From Actinomycetes bacterium (GTDB taxonomy: Bacteria > Actinomycetota > Acidimicrobiia > Acidimicrobiales > Acidimicrobiaceae), in the NCBI GenBank assembly GCA_021786375.1, contig JAJYNL010000106.1, positions 1 to 64,000 on the forward strand: a stretch of DNA of 64,000 bases. Direction: 5' to 3'. The notes beneath the pieces were generated by a model that was not told the DNA's origin, did no database searches, and saw nothing but the letters and a program-made list of their open reading frames with translations. Of this stretch, positions 8,372 to 15,826 are shown piece after piece (within the stretch, counting starts at the first letter, position 1; every line of letters starts with the position of its first letter). The position numbers and the translations under genes are program-made.

Positions 8372-9460
8372 GTGACAGGGCCGGGAGGGGCGACCGTCGC
8401 AACTCAGTCGGGCATGAGCTGGGCCGGCCGGGCCGGGCTGGTAGTCGGAGAACTCCAGACCGACACGGGCATCGACCGCGTCAGCCTGGAGAATATGGAC
8501 CGGCATTGCCTGGAGTCCCAGGTGCGAGCAGGAGTTCTGGAACATTCGACCGCGGAAATCCGCGACCAGGACGGGCTTTACGACGACCGGCGCACCTACG
8601 GGTGGGCACCATGGCATCCACACGCTGTTCAGCGGCGAGCCACACAATTTGGACATGCGCCCGGCTGCCGGTTGCAGGACAGTGACGACCGACGCCCCGC
8701 GGACTGCACTCTCGCGCCATATCGTCGCGGGCTGCGACGGGTTCCACGGTGTCTCGCGCCACGGCATCCCTGCCGGGAACCTCATCACCGTCGAGTGCAA
8801 CTTCGCCTACTCATGGCTCGGCATCCCGGCCCAGGGCAGAACCAAGCTCGGAGGAACCCATGCGTAGCCGTCACCACCGCTGCTACCTGCTGCTTTGCAT
8901 GGCCCGCTCTCCATCTCCCGGCGATACCTGCACGTCCCCCCAGAAAACCCCATTGCCGGCTCTCCCAACGGACGCATCCGGAACGAGCTGGATCCGCGGT
9001 TGGCAAGCCCGGGTTGGAGACTCGGTGGAGGCCCGGTGATCGAGAACCAGATCACCATCGCGCATAGCTTCGTCGCCGAGCGCCTCAGGGATGGTCCCCT
9101 CCTGCTTGCCCGCGACAGCGGCCACATCGCTATACCCCGGTGCCGAGAACTCGGACCAGGCCATCGCCGACGTCCCTGTTCCTCCCGTAGCCCTGGCGGG
9201 CCCGGTCCACCAACGGAGAGGGAACGGGGCCGGGGGCCTACACCGAGACGTGCCTGGATCACACTTGGAATGCACAGGACTTCTCGCGCTGCATGACCTC
9301 GCCCATGCAGCGCAACCCGGCCGCCGACCCCCTTGCCCTCCAGGTACAGCGCACCCTGCAGTGCTGCAATTTTGTCAATTTGGACGCCCAGAGCGCTCTG
9401 GCCGACAACCACATCGGCCTGCCCTTCGACACACGCCGCTCCGGAAACGGCGACCCATGA
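8372..9460 (+). pseudogene. pobA: Decayed 4-hydroxybenzoate 3-monooxygenase (pobA)
   Basis: PobA hydroxylates 4-hydroxybenzoate to protocatechuate with NAD(P)H and FAD. Here its whole length is recognisable but broken across all three frames. In order: a degraded FAD-binding start with GIDRVSLENM and VRAGVLEHST (frame of 8372); HTLFSGEPHNLDM, then AGCDGFHGVSRHGIP and SWLGIPAQG (frame of 8649, ending at TAG 8865); LLCMARSPS; SISRRYLHVPPENP and SFVAERLRDGPLLLARDSGH; the PGAENSDQAIADVPV stretch; and TWNAQDFSRCMTSPM to DNHIGLPFD, ending at TGA 9458-9460. I count about five frame changes and an internal stop. Missense decay in the FAD motifs (ARDSGHI for AGDAAHI) shows this is old decay, not one sequencing error. 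It sits at the classical position before pcaIJF. Confidence 0.88.
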
Positions 9461-9529
9461 GATTCACACCTCCGGCGCCGCTGGCCCCCCGCGATTCGGT
9501 ACCTCCCTCAAGATGGAAAGGCTGGAAAC

Positions 9530-10342
9530 TTGGCAGAGATAGTCTCGCTCCGCGACGCCGTCGCGGAGCTGGTCGCCGATGGCGACACGGTAGCGATGGA
9601 GGGCTTTTCCCACCTCATACCCCATGCCGCCGGCCATGAGCTCATCCGCCAGGGGCGGCGTCACCTCACGCTGGTCCGCCTTACCCCCGACCTCGTCTTC
9701 GACCAGCTGATTGGCATGGGAGTAGCCGACAAGCTGGTCTTCTCCTGGGGCGGAAACCCCGGGGTGGGCTCGCTGCACCGCTTCCGTGACGCGATCGAGA
9801 ACGGCTGGCCTACGCCGCTCAAGATCGAGGAGCACAGCCACGCCGGGTTGACCAACCGTTTCGTAGCGGGCGCCTCCGGACTGCCCTTCGCCATCTTGCG
9901 CGCCTACGCGGGAACCGGGTTGGCGGGACGTGTGGCCAGCATCAAGTCGGTTCAGTGCCCCTTCACCGGCGAAACGCTGGCCGCAGTGCCGGCCATCAAC
10001 CCCGACGTGGCCATAATCCACGCTCAGCAGGCGGACGCGCACGGCAATGTGCAGATGTGGGGCATCACCGGCGTGCAGAAGGAGGCCGTGCTGGCTTCGT
10101 CGCGGTCGATCGTCACGGTGGAGGAGATCGTGGAGAGAATCGAGTTGAGGCCGGGCGGAGTGGTGCTGCCGAGCTGGGTTATCACCGCCGTGGCGCAGGT
10201 TCCCGGCGGTGCGCGCCCCTCGTACGCCTCCGGCTACTACGAACGCGACAACACCTTCTACAGCGAGTGGGAAGGGATCAGTCGCAGCCGGGACACCTTC
10301 ATTGCCTGGATGCAAAGGAACGTGCTGGGGGTAGGGGCGTGA
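9530..10342 (+). CDS. pcaI: 3-oxoadipate CoA-transferase subunit A (CatI/PcaI type)
   Basis: With PcaJ it transfers CoA from succinyl-CoA to beta-ketoadipate. The sequence follows the CatI type known from pseudomonads rather than the shorter SCOT-like PcaI. Motifs include DGDTVAMEGFSHLIPHAA, LVRLTPDLVFDQLIG, FSWGGNPGVGSLHR, EEHSHAGLTNRFVAGASGLP and YASGYYERDNTFY. The start is TTG at 9530-9532, after a GGAAAG-type ribosome site; there is no ATG at a sensible place. Length is 270 aa. The stop overlaps the next gene's GTG by 4 nt, indicating coupling. Confidence 0.88.
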   Translation: MAEIVSLRDAVAELVADGDTVAMEGFSHLIPHAAGHELIRQGRRHLTLVRLTPDLVFDQLIGMGVADKLVFSWGGNPGVGSLHRFRDAIENGWPTPLKIEEHSHAGLTNRFVAGASGLPFAILRAYAGTGLAGRVASIKSVQCPFTGETLAAVPAINPDVAIIHAQQADAHGNVQMWGITGVQKEAVLASSRSIVTVEEIVERIELRPGGVVLPSWVITAVAQVPGGARPSYASGYYERDNTFYSEWEGISRSRDTFIAWMQRNVLGVGA

Positions 10343-11139
10343 CGGCGAGCCGGAACCACGTGAGCACCGCGAGCCCCAAGTTCACCACGAGCGAGATGAT
10401 GAGCATCGCCGCGGCACGAGAGCTTCGCGACGGACAGGTCTGCTTCGTGGGGATAGGCGCTCCCTCTACTGCAGCCAACCTGGCAAGGGCGACGCATGCG
10501 CCTGGCCTGGTTCTAATTTACGAATCGGGGTGCATTGGGGCGAAGCCGGCCTCCTTGCCTCTCTCGATCGGCGACGGCGAGCTGGCCCGAACTGCCGACG
10601 CGGTGGTCTCGGTTCCGGAGATCTTCAACTACTGGCTGCAACCGGGGCGCATCGACATCGGCTTCCTGGGCGCCGCGCAGATCGACCGCTTCGCCAACCT
10701 GAACACCACCGTGATCGGCCCTTATGAGCGCCCGGGCGTGCGCCTGCCGGGCGCCGGCGGAGCCCCCGAAATCGCCGCATCGTGCAAGGAGGTGGTGATC
10801 ATGATCAAACAGAACCGCCACAGCTTCGTCGACCCCCTCGATTTCCGTACCTCCATCGGATTTGGAGACGGGCCGGGGAGCCGCGAACGGCTCGGCCTCA
10901 GGGGTAAAGGGCCGAGAATGGTTATCACCGACCTGGGGATCCTGCGGCCTGACCCTAAGAGCTGCGAACTGACCTTGACCGACCTCCATCCCGGGGTTAG
11001 CGTCGATGCCGCGCGCGAAGCCACCGGCTGGGCGCTGGCGGTCGCGCCGGAGCTGAAGCGGACTTCGGCGCCCACCGAAGCCGAGCTCGGGGAACTTCGC
11101 CGCCTCGTCTCTATGCGTGCTGAAGGGAGCACTAAATGA
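10339..11139 (+). CDS. pcaJ: 3-oxoadipate CoA-transferase subunit B (CatJ/PcaJ type)
   Basis: Second CoA-transferase subunit, carrying the catalytic glutamate, seen in LVLIYESGCIGAKP. Other family features are VGIGAPSTAANLAR, FLGAAQIDRFANLNTT and LPGAGGAPEIAASC. The GTG at 10339 overlaps the pcaI stop (GTGA); a second GTG at 10360 is an alternative. The frame is open far upstream inside pcaI, but only the part from 10339 is homologous. Length is 266 aa. It overlaps pcaF by 4 nt (ATGA). Confidence 0.88.
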   Translation: MTASRNHVSTASPKFTTSEMMSIAAARELRDGQVCFVGIGAPSTAANLARATHAPGLVLIYESGCIGAKPASLPLSIGDGELARTADAVVSVPEIFNYWLQPGRIDIGFLGAAQIDRFANLNTTVIGPYERPGVRLPGAGGAPEIAASCKEVVIMIKQNRHSFVDPLDFRTSIGFGDGPGSRERLGLRGKGPRMVITDLGILRPDPKSCELTLTDLHPGVSVDAAREATGWALAVAPELKRTSAPTEAELGELRRLVSMRAEGSTK

Positions 11140-12317
11140 CAGCCAGCTTTATCGTTGACGGCACGCGCACCCACTTCGGCCGCTACGGCGGCGCCCTCGC
11201 GGGTATACGCCCCGACGACCTGGCAGCATCCGTGGTCGCATCGGTCCTGCAACGAAACCCGGGGCTCGACCCGGCACGAATCGAAGACGTATATTTCGGT
11301 GACGCCAACGGTGCCGGAGAGGACAACCGCAACCTGGCACGCATGGCCTGCCTGCTGGCCGGCCTCCCCACCTCGGTGCCCGGTGCCACCGTTAATCGCC
11401 TCTGCGGCTCCGGCATGGAGGCCGCAATCGAGGGGAGCCGGGCGATCGAGACCGGCGATGCCGAGGTAATCCTGGCCGGCGGGGTCGAGTCGATGACCCG
11501 CGCACCCTGGGTCCTCCCTAAGCCGGAGGGCGCCTTTCCCAGAGGCAACCCGGAGATGTATTCCACGACCATCGGCTGGCGCATGGTAAATTCCAAGATG
11601 CCTTTGGAGTGGACCGTCTCCCTCGGCGAAGGAGCCGAGATACTGGCGGACAAGTACTCCATCACCCGCGACGAGCAGGACGTTTTCGCGATCAGAAGCC
11701 ATCGGCGTGCCGCCGCGGCCTGGGCGGCCGGCGAATACAAGGACGAACTCACCTCGCTGGAGGGCATAGCCCTCGAGGCCGACGAGAGCATCCGCCCCGG
11801 CAGCACTCTGGACAAGCTGGCCAAGCTGCGGCCCTCGTTCCGCCTCGACGGCACGGTCACCGCCGGAAACTCCTCTCCCCTCAATGACGGGGCGGCGGCC
11901 CTCCTACTCATGGACGAGGCCACCGCCTCGCGCGAAGGTGCACGGCCGCTGGCGCGCATCGTCTCCCGCGCAGCCAGCGGTGTTGATCCGCACCTCTTCG
12001 GCATCGGACCGGTCGAGGCGGCCAACAAGGCGCTGGCCCGGGCCGGAATCGGTTGGGGGGATCTGGCCTCGGTGGAGCTGAACGAAGCCTTCGCCGCCCA
12101 GGCTATCGCCTGCATCAAATCCTGGCCGGAACTGAATCCCGAGCTGGTGAATCCCGCTGGGGGAGCCATCGCCATCGGTCACCCCCTCGGGGCTTCGGGT
12201 GCACGGCTGCTCACGACACTCGCGTGGCGGCTTCACCGCGCCGGAGGCGGCTACGGCCTGGCCACCATGTGCATCGGCGTTGGCCAGGGAATCGCGGTGG
12301 TCCTGGAAGGTGTCTGA
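11136..12317 (+). CDS. pcaF: 3-oxoadipyl-CoA thiolase
   Basis: PcaF cleaves beta-ketoadipyl-CoA to succinyl-CoA and acetyl-CoA, the final step of the pathway. The thiolase catalytic set is present: Cys90 in NRLCGSGMEA, His in GGAIAIGHPLGASG and the second Cys in MCIGVGQG. GGVESMTRAPWV and NEAFAAQA are also typical. Length (393 aa) is normal for the family. The ATG overlaps the pcaJ stop. The assignment to 3-oxoadipyl-CoA rather than a generic acetyl-CoA acetyltransferase rests on operon context. Confidence 0.9.
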   Translation: MTASFIVDGTRTHFGRYGGALAGIRPDDLAASVVASVLQRNPGLDPARIEDVYFGDANGAGEDNRNLARMACLLAGLPTSVPGATVNRLCGSGMEAAIEGSRAIETGDAEVILAGGVESMTRAPWVLPKPEGAFPRGNPEMYSTTIGWRMVNSKMPLEWTVSLGEGAEILADKYSITRDEQDVFAIRSHRRAAAAWAAGEYKDELTSLEGIALEADESIRPGSTLDKLAKLRPSFRLDGTVTAGNSSPLNDGAAALLLMDEATASREGARPLARIVSRAASGVDPHLFGIGPVEAANKALARAGIGWGDLASVELNEAFAAQAIACIKSWPELNPELVNPAGGAIAIGHPLGASGARLLTTLAWRLHRAGGGYGLATMCIGVGQGIAVVLEGV

Positions 12318-12320
12318 GCA

Positions 12321-12656
12321 ATGAGCGCGCCGCGGAACCCGGAGCAGGGTGCACATATCGAGCCATCCTGCGATAGGCCTGGACACGCCCCCACCGGCAT
12401 TCGCCGGCCCACGCAGCCCCTGGTGATCGAGCAGGAGAACCTCGCCGAGCGGGTCTCCTGCGCATTATCGGCTGTCCTGGGCCGCGACACGGCCCGTGTG
12501 ACGCCGGCCCGGGCGGCGTCACATGCCGACGGCTTAGGCGCTGGCCATGGCGATGATTCGGATGCTATAGATGCACCGGGCGAGGATTACCCGGCAGAGT
12601 CCCTAACGCCCTCCGGATACCTACGGCCACCCGGCTCGACGCGCGCCGCCCGATGA
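12321..12656 (+). pseudogene. pcaB: C-terminal remnant of 3-carboxy-cis,cis-muconate cycloisomerase (pcaB)
   Basis: PcaB turns 3-carboxymuconate into 4-carboxymuconolactone. Only a stretch of about 110 codons remains. Its second half matches the end of PcaB: EQENLAERVSCALSAVLGRD corresponds to the family's 'ENLMERVALALAPVLGRD' region, and LTPSGYLRPPGSTRAA to 'LDPAGYLGSADAFVDRAL'. The fumarase/aspartase-type catalytic core is absent. It lies 3 nt behind pcaF and just before pcaL, where intact pcaB stands in Streptomyces-type clusters. The open frame begins with ATG, but no enzyme can be made. Confidence 0.75.
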
Positions 12657-12684
12657 CCATGACGCAGATCTACCAGAAGGAGAG

Positions 12685-13821
12685 ATGATGTCCAACGCCT
12701 ACCGAATCGACGGTCCCCCAGAGGCTCCGGTACTGGTATTGCTCAACTCTCTCGGAACAACCGCCCAGATGTGGGACCCCCAGGTGCCGGCCCTCTCGGC
12801 TCGCTTCCGGGTCGTTCGCATCGAGCACCGGGGGCATGGAGGAGCCGCCGCACCTGCTCCCGGGCCGTATTCCATCGCCGAGCTGGGCCGCGACGTGCTA
12901 GAAGTGCTCGGCTCCATCGGCGCGGAGAGCTTCTCGGTGTGCGGCCTCTCCCTTGGCGGAATGGTGGCCATGTGGCTAGCCGCGAACCACCCCGAGAGGG
13001 TCGAGTCCCTGGTCGTCGCATGCTCAGCCGCCGAGCTCGGGCCCGCCTCGGCTTGGCAGGAGCGCGCGGCTGCGGTGCGGGCACATGGTGTGCGGGCGCT
13101 GGGGCCGGCATTGCTCGGCCGCTGGTTCACCCCGGGCTACCTCGATGGGCATCCAGGCCTTGCGGAAACGGTGCTCGGCATGCTCGAGGCGGCTTCCACC
13201 GAGGGCTATGCCGGCTGCTGCGAGGCCATCGGCGCGATGGACCTGCGCGCGGAGCTTGCGCGCATCACCGCTCCGACGCTGCTCATCGCGGGCGCTCAGG
13301 ACCCGGTCACCCCGCCCGCCAAGGTGCTCGAGACCCAGCAGCTCATAGCGGGTTCGGCAATGGTGGTGATCCCGCACGCCGCGCACCTCGCCAACATCGA
13401 GCAGCCTGCGCCCTTCACCGACGCTCTGCTCAACCACCTCGCGGGACCACCAGCCTCGCGGGGCGAGTCGGTACGGCGCGCAGTACTCGGCGATGCGCAT
13501 GTGAACCGCTCCTCCGCCCAGGCGAACGCCTTCAACTCCGGCTTCTTGGACATGATCACCAGCTACGCCTGGGGAGAAATCTGGACACGCCCTGGACTCG
13601 ACCGCAAGACGCGGTCGGCGATCACCTTGGCCGTGCTCACCGCCTTGGGACATCACGGTGAGCTGGAGCTCCACCTCCGTGGAGCGATCCGCAACGGCTG
13701 GAGCGAGGACGAGATCGCCGAGATGCTCATGCATACCGCGGTCTACGCAGGCGTGCCCGCGGCCAACGCCGCCTTCGCCGTCGCCAAGCGCGTTCTGGCC
13801 GAGGATCCGGCCGACTGGTAG
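12685..13821 (+). CDS. pcaL: Fused 3-oxoadipate enol-lactonase / 4-carboxymuconolactone decarboxylase (PcaL)
   Basis: The N-terminal half (about 1-260) is an alpha/beta-hydrolase of the PcaD type that opens beta-ketoadipate enol-lactone. Its triad is Ser in CGLSLGGM (about residue 89), Asp in GAQDPVTPP and His in PHAAHLANIEQP. The C-terminal half (about 265-378) is a carboxymuconolactone decarboxylase (PcaC) domain, with RRAVLGDAHVNRS, NSGFLDMITSYAWGEIWTRPGL and a HHGELELHLRGAIRNGW region. Such fusions are known from Streptomyces and Rhodococcus. The second ATG (12688) is better spaced from AAGGAG than the first. With pcaB and pcaGH missing, the PcaC half has no local source of substrate; the PcaD half could still serve the catechol branch. 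Confidence 0.92.
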   Translation: MMSNAYRIDGPPEAPVLVLLNSLGTTAQMWDPQVPALSARFRVVRIEHRGHGGAAAPAPGPYSIAELGRDVLEVLGSIGAESFSVCGLSLGGMVAMWLAANHPERVESLVVACSAAELGPASAWQERAAAVRAHGVRALGPALLGRWFTPGYLDGHPGLAETVLGMLEAASTEGYAGCCEAIGAMDLRAELARITAPTLLIAGAQDPVTPPAKVLETQQLIAGSAMVVIPHAAHLANIEQPAPFTDALLNHLAGPPASRGESVRRAVLGDAHVNRSSAQANAFNSGFLDMITSYAWGEIWTRPGLDRKTRSAITLAVLTALGHHGELELHLRGAIRNGWSEDEIAEMLMHTAVYAGVPAANAAFAVAKRVLAEDPADW

Positions 13822-13825
13822 GCGC

Positions 13826-13844
13826 CCACCCGATAGCGGGGTGG
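13826..13844. terminator. Small hairpin between convergent pcaL and the preQ0 transporter gene
   Basis: CCACCC pairs with GGGTGG around a 7-nt loop in the 24-bp gap between two convergent genes. A weak stem without a T-tract; proposed only from its position. Confidence 0.3.
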
Positions 13845-13845
13845 A

Positions 13846-14436
13846 TCAGGCAGCCGTGCCCGCAGCCGACAAGCTGCGCGTGGGGGTCGCAAAGAGCGGG
13901 TAGCGCCTCATCCAGGCGGCCAGTAGCCCGCCGAGCAGCATGACCCAGAGCTTGCCTAGCAGCTGACCCGGCAAGGCCAGCGCCAGTGGTATCCCTGCCA
14001 AGGTGAGAAAGACCGTGGAGTCCACCACGTCCCCCACCACACCGGAAGCAAGAACCGCCAGCGGGAAATTGCGCTTCTGCAGTGGCGTGTAGATCAGAAA
14101 GTCACACGTCTCCGAGAGCAGGAAGGTGGCCCCGGAGGCAAAGGCGAGATGCGCGCTGGCCACGAAAGCGGAGATGCCCGCCCCGACAAGGATCGCCGCC
14201 ACCCCGGCCTTGGCTCCGCCCACCCGCTGCAGCATGTCGCGGGCGACAAAGGCCAGGGCGGCAAGGTAAACGCCGGAAGGTGCCTGCAGACCAAAGCCAA
14301 CCGGAAGCACGTGGGCGCCGGGAATGGGTGTGCCGACGTGGCCGATCATCCAGTTTGCCCCGACAATCACCGCCACGTAGGCCGCGAAGCTGACCGCGGC
14401 GGCGATACGAACTTTACGCAGCCTGCGCCTGTCCAT
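13846..14436 (-). CDS. yhhQ: Queuosine precursor transporter (VUT/YhhQ family)
   Basis: Membrane protein of the VUT family, known in E. coli to import the queuosine precursors preQ0 and preQ1. Five to six membrane segments are visible. Family-type stretches are FGLQAPSGVYLAALAFVARD, FLLSETCDFLIYTPLQKRNFPLAV and SGVVGDVVDSTVFLTLA, where the E..D..Y.P...R pattern is characteristic. Its ATG shares one base with the queF stop (TGATG), so it is the coupled last gene of queC-queF-yhhQ. The precise substrate is inferred from family and context. Confidence 0.85.
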   Translation of the reverse strand: MDRRRLRKVRIAAAVSFAAYVAVIVGANWMIGHVGTPIPGAHVLPVGFGLQAPSGVYLAALAFVARDMLQRVGGAKAGVAAILVGAGISAFVASAHLAFASGATFLLSETCDFLIYTPLQKRNFPLAVLASGVVGDVVDSTVFLTLAGIPLALALPGQLLGKLWVMLLGGLLAAWMRRYPLFATPTRSLSAAGTAA

Positions 14437-14921
14437 CAGCCGGACCTCCGCGCCAAGCGGTCATACGTCGCCACGGTTGATTCAACCTCGGCACGCGCGT
14501 CGGCGGTTACTCCCGCCTTCCAGCGAATCGCCATCGGGCGAATGGCTATGCCGCCCCGCGCATTGAAGTCGCCGAAGACCCGCAGGTAAAGAGGTGAAAG
14601 CCTGGACACAAGATCGTCCGCGATGCGGTTGACGCAGGCCTCGTGGAAGGCACCATGATTGCGATAGCTGACCAAGTACAGCTTGAGGCTCTTTGACTCG
14701 ACGCAGAGGCCGCCGGCGACATAATCGATCCAGATCCTCCCGTAATCAGGCTGGCCGGTGACGGGGCAGAGGCTGGTGAACTCAAAGCAGTCCAGCCCGA
14801 TGACATATGGTGTTCCAGGGTGGGGGTCGGGGAAGACCTCGAGCATCCCGGCAGAGGGCGAGTCATAGTTGTAAGTGGTGCTTTTTGAGCCAAGGTGGCT
14901 TAGGCCCGAGGTATCGGTCAT
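14436..14921 (-). CDS. queF: NADPH-dependent 7-cyano-7-deazaguanine (preQ0) reductase
   Basis: QueF reduces the nitrile of preQ0 to the amine preQ1, the base used by bacterial Tgt. This is the single-domain (YkvM-like) type of about 160 aa. The catalytic Cys is in FEFTSLCPVTGQPDYG. The substrate and NADPH motif follows as ESKSLKLYLVSYRNHGAFHE, and RVFGDFNARGGIAI is also conserved. The ATG at 14919-14921 is used; a TTG at 14933 with a weak ribosome site is possible. It lies between queC and yhhQ. Confidence 0.94.
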   Translation of the reverse strand: MTDTSGLSHLGSKSTTYNYDSPSAGMLEVFPDPHPGTPYVIGLDCFEFTSLCPVTGQPDYGRIWIDYVAGGLCVESKSLKLYLVSYRNHGAFHEACVNRIADDLVSRLSPLYLRVFGDFNARGGIAIRPMAIRWKAGVTADARAEVESTVATYDRLARRSG

Positions 14922-14993
14922 GGTGCTTGGCAAATCCCGCTCTTGAGTGCTCCCTTTCGGCCATCCATGCTAGTCAGTGGGCCACAAGCGCCT

Positions 14994-15692
14994 CTAGGCT
15001 CGTCGCCGCGCGGCGAGCGCCGGATCCTCCCGCCCGAGCGCAGCGAAGCCACGCGCCCGCAGGTGACAGGAGTCGCAGGTACCGCAAGGTGCACCGCCGG
15101 GGAGCGGATCGTAGCAGCTGTGGGTTATCGAGTAGTCCACGCCGAGCGTCAGGCCGAGTGAGATGATCTCCGCCTTGGTCAATGAGATGAGCGGAGCGCG
15201 AATGCTCACCCGGCTGCCCTCCTCCACCGCGGCCTTGGTGGCCAGATTCGCCATCACTTGGAAAGCCTCGATGTAGGCGGGACGACAGTCGGGGTAGCCG
15301 GAGTAGTCGAGAGCGTTGACGCCGATGAAGATCTCGCCTGCACCGGTCGTCTCAGCGAGCGCCAGGGCATAGGCAAGGAAGATGGTGTTCCGCGCCGGGA
15401 CGTAGGTGGCCGGTATTCCCATCGGGGGCTCCTGGCCCGCTCCGAAGTGTGGCACCGCGATGTCGGCAGTGAGTGCGGAGTGCCCGAATACCCCCAGATC
15501 GATCTCGGCGATGAGGTGCCGGTACGCGCCGAGTGCGGCGGCAACCCGCTTGGCGGCATCCAGCTCGACCGCGTGGCGCTGGCCGTAGGCGAAGCTCAGC
15601 GCATGACACCGCCGGCCCTCCTGGAGCGCATAGGCGAGCACCGTGGTGGAGTCAAGCCCACCCGAAAGCAGCACCACCGCGTCGGATCCCAT
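14994..15692 (-). CDS. queC: 7-cyano-7-deazaguanine (preQ0) synthase
   Basis: QueC converts 7-carboxy-7-deazaguanine to preQ0 using ATP and ammonia. The PP-loop [10 protein letters not shown] lies near the N-terminus. The family motifs [27 protein letters not shown] and [15 protein letters not shown] follow, and the C-terminal zinc site is [20 protein letters not shown]. The ATG at 15690-15692, preceded by GGGAGG, gives 232 aa; the frame is open 17 codons further up. queD and queE, needed for de novo synthesis, are not in the window. Confidence 0.94.
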   Translation of the reverse strand: MGSDAVVLLSGGLDSTTVLAYALQEGRRCHALSFAYGQRHAVELDAAKRVAAALGAYRHLIAEIDLGVFGHSALTADIAVPHFGAGQEPPMGIPATYVPARNTIFLAYALALAETTGAGEIFIGVNALDYSGYPDCRPAYIEAFQVMANLATKAAVEEGSRVSIRAPLISLTKAEIISLGLTLGVDYSITHSCYDPLPGGAPCGTCDSCHLRARGFAALGREDPALAARRRA

Positions 15693-15826
15693 TTCAGACC
15701 TCCCATCGAAAGCCGTCGGCCAATGGGCCAATGGCCTTCCCACTCCCCGCTGAGGGCCAAAGCATAGTAACCTCGGCTAAGCAGTGCCGGCGGCGGTAAT
15801 GGTCCGGGCACACAGGGAGGTCGCGA

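Noticed and set aside
9955-10338. Upstream open part of the pcaJ frame
   Set aside because: Overlaps pcaI in another frame and is rich in Arg/His/Gly; pcaJ homology begins after the GTG at 10339.
15693-15826. preQ1 riboswitch before queC
   Set aside because: Short gap with a plain ribosome site; no preQ1-class pseudoknot or A-rich tail could be recognised.
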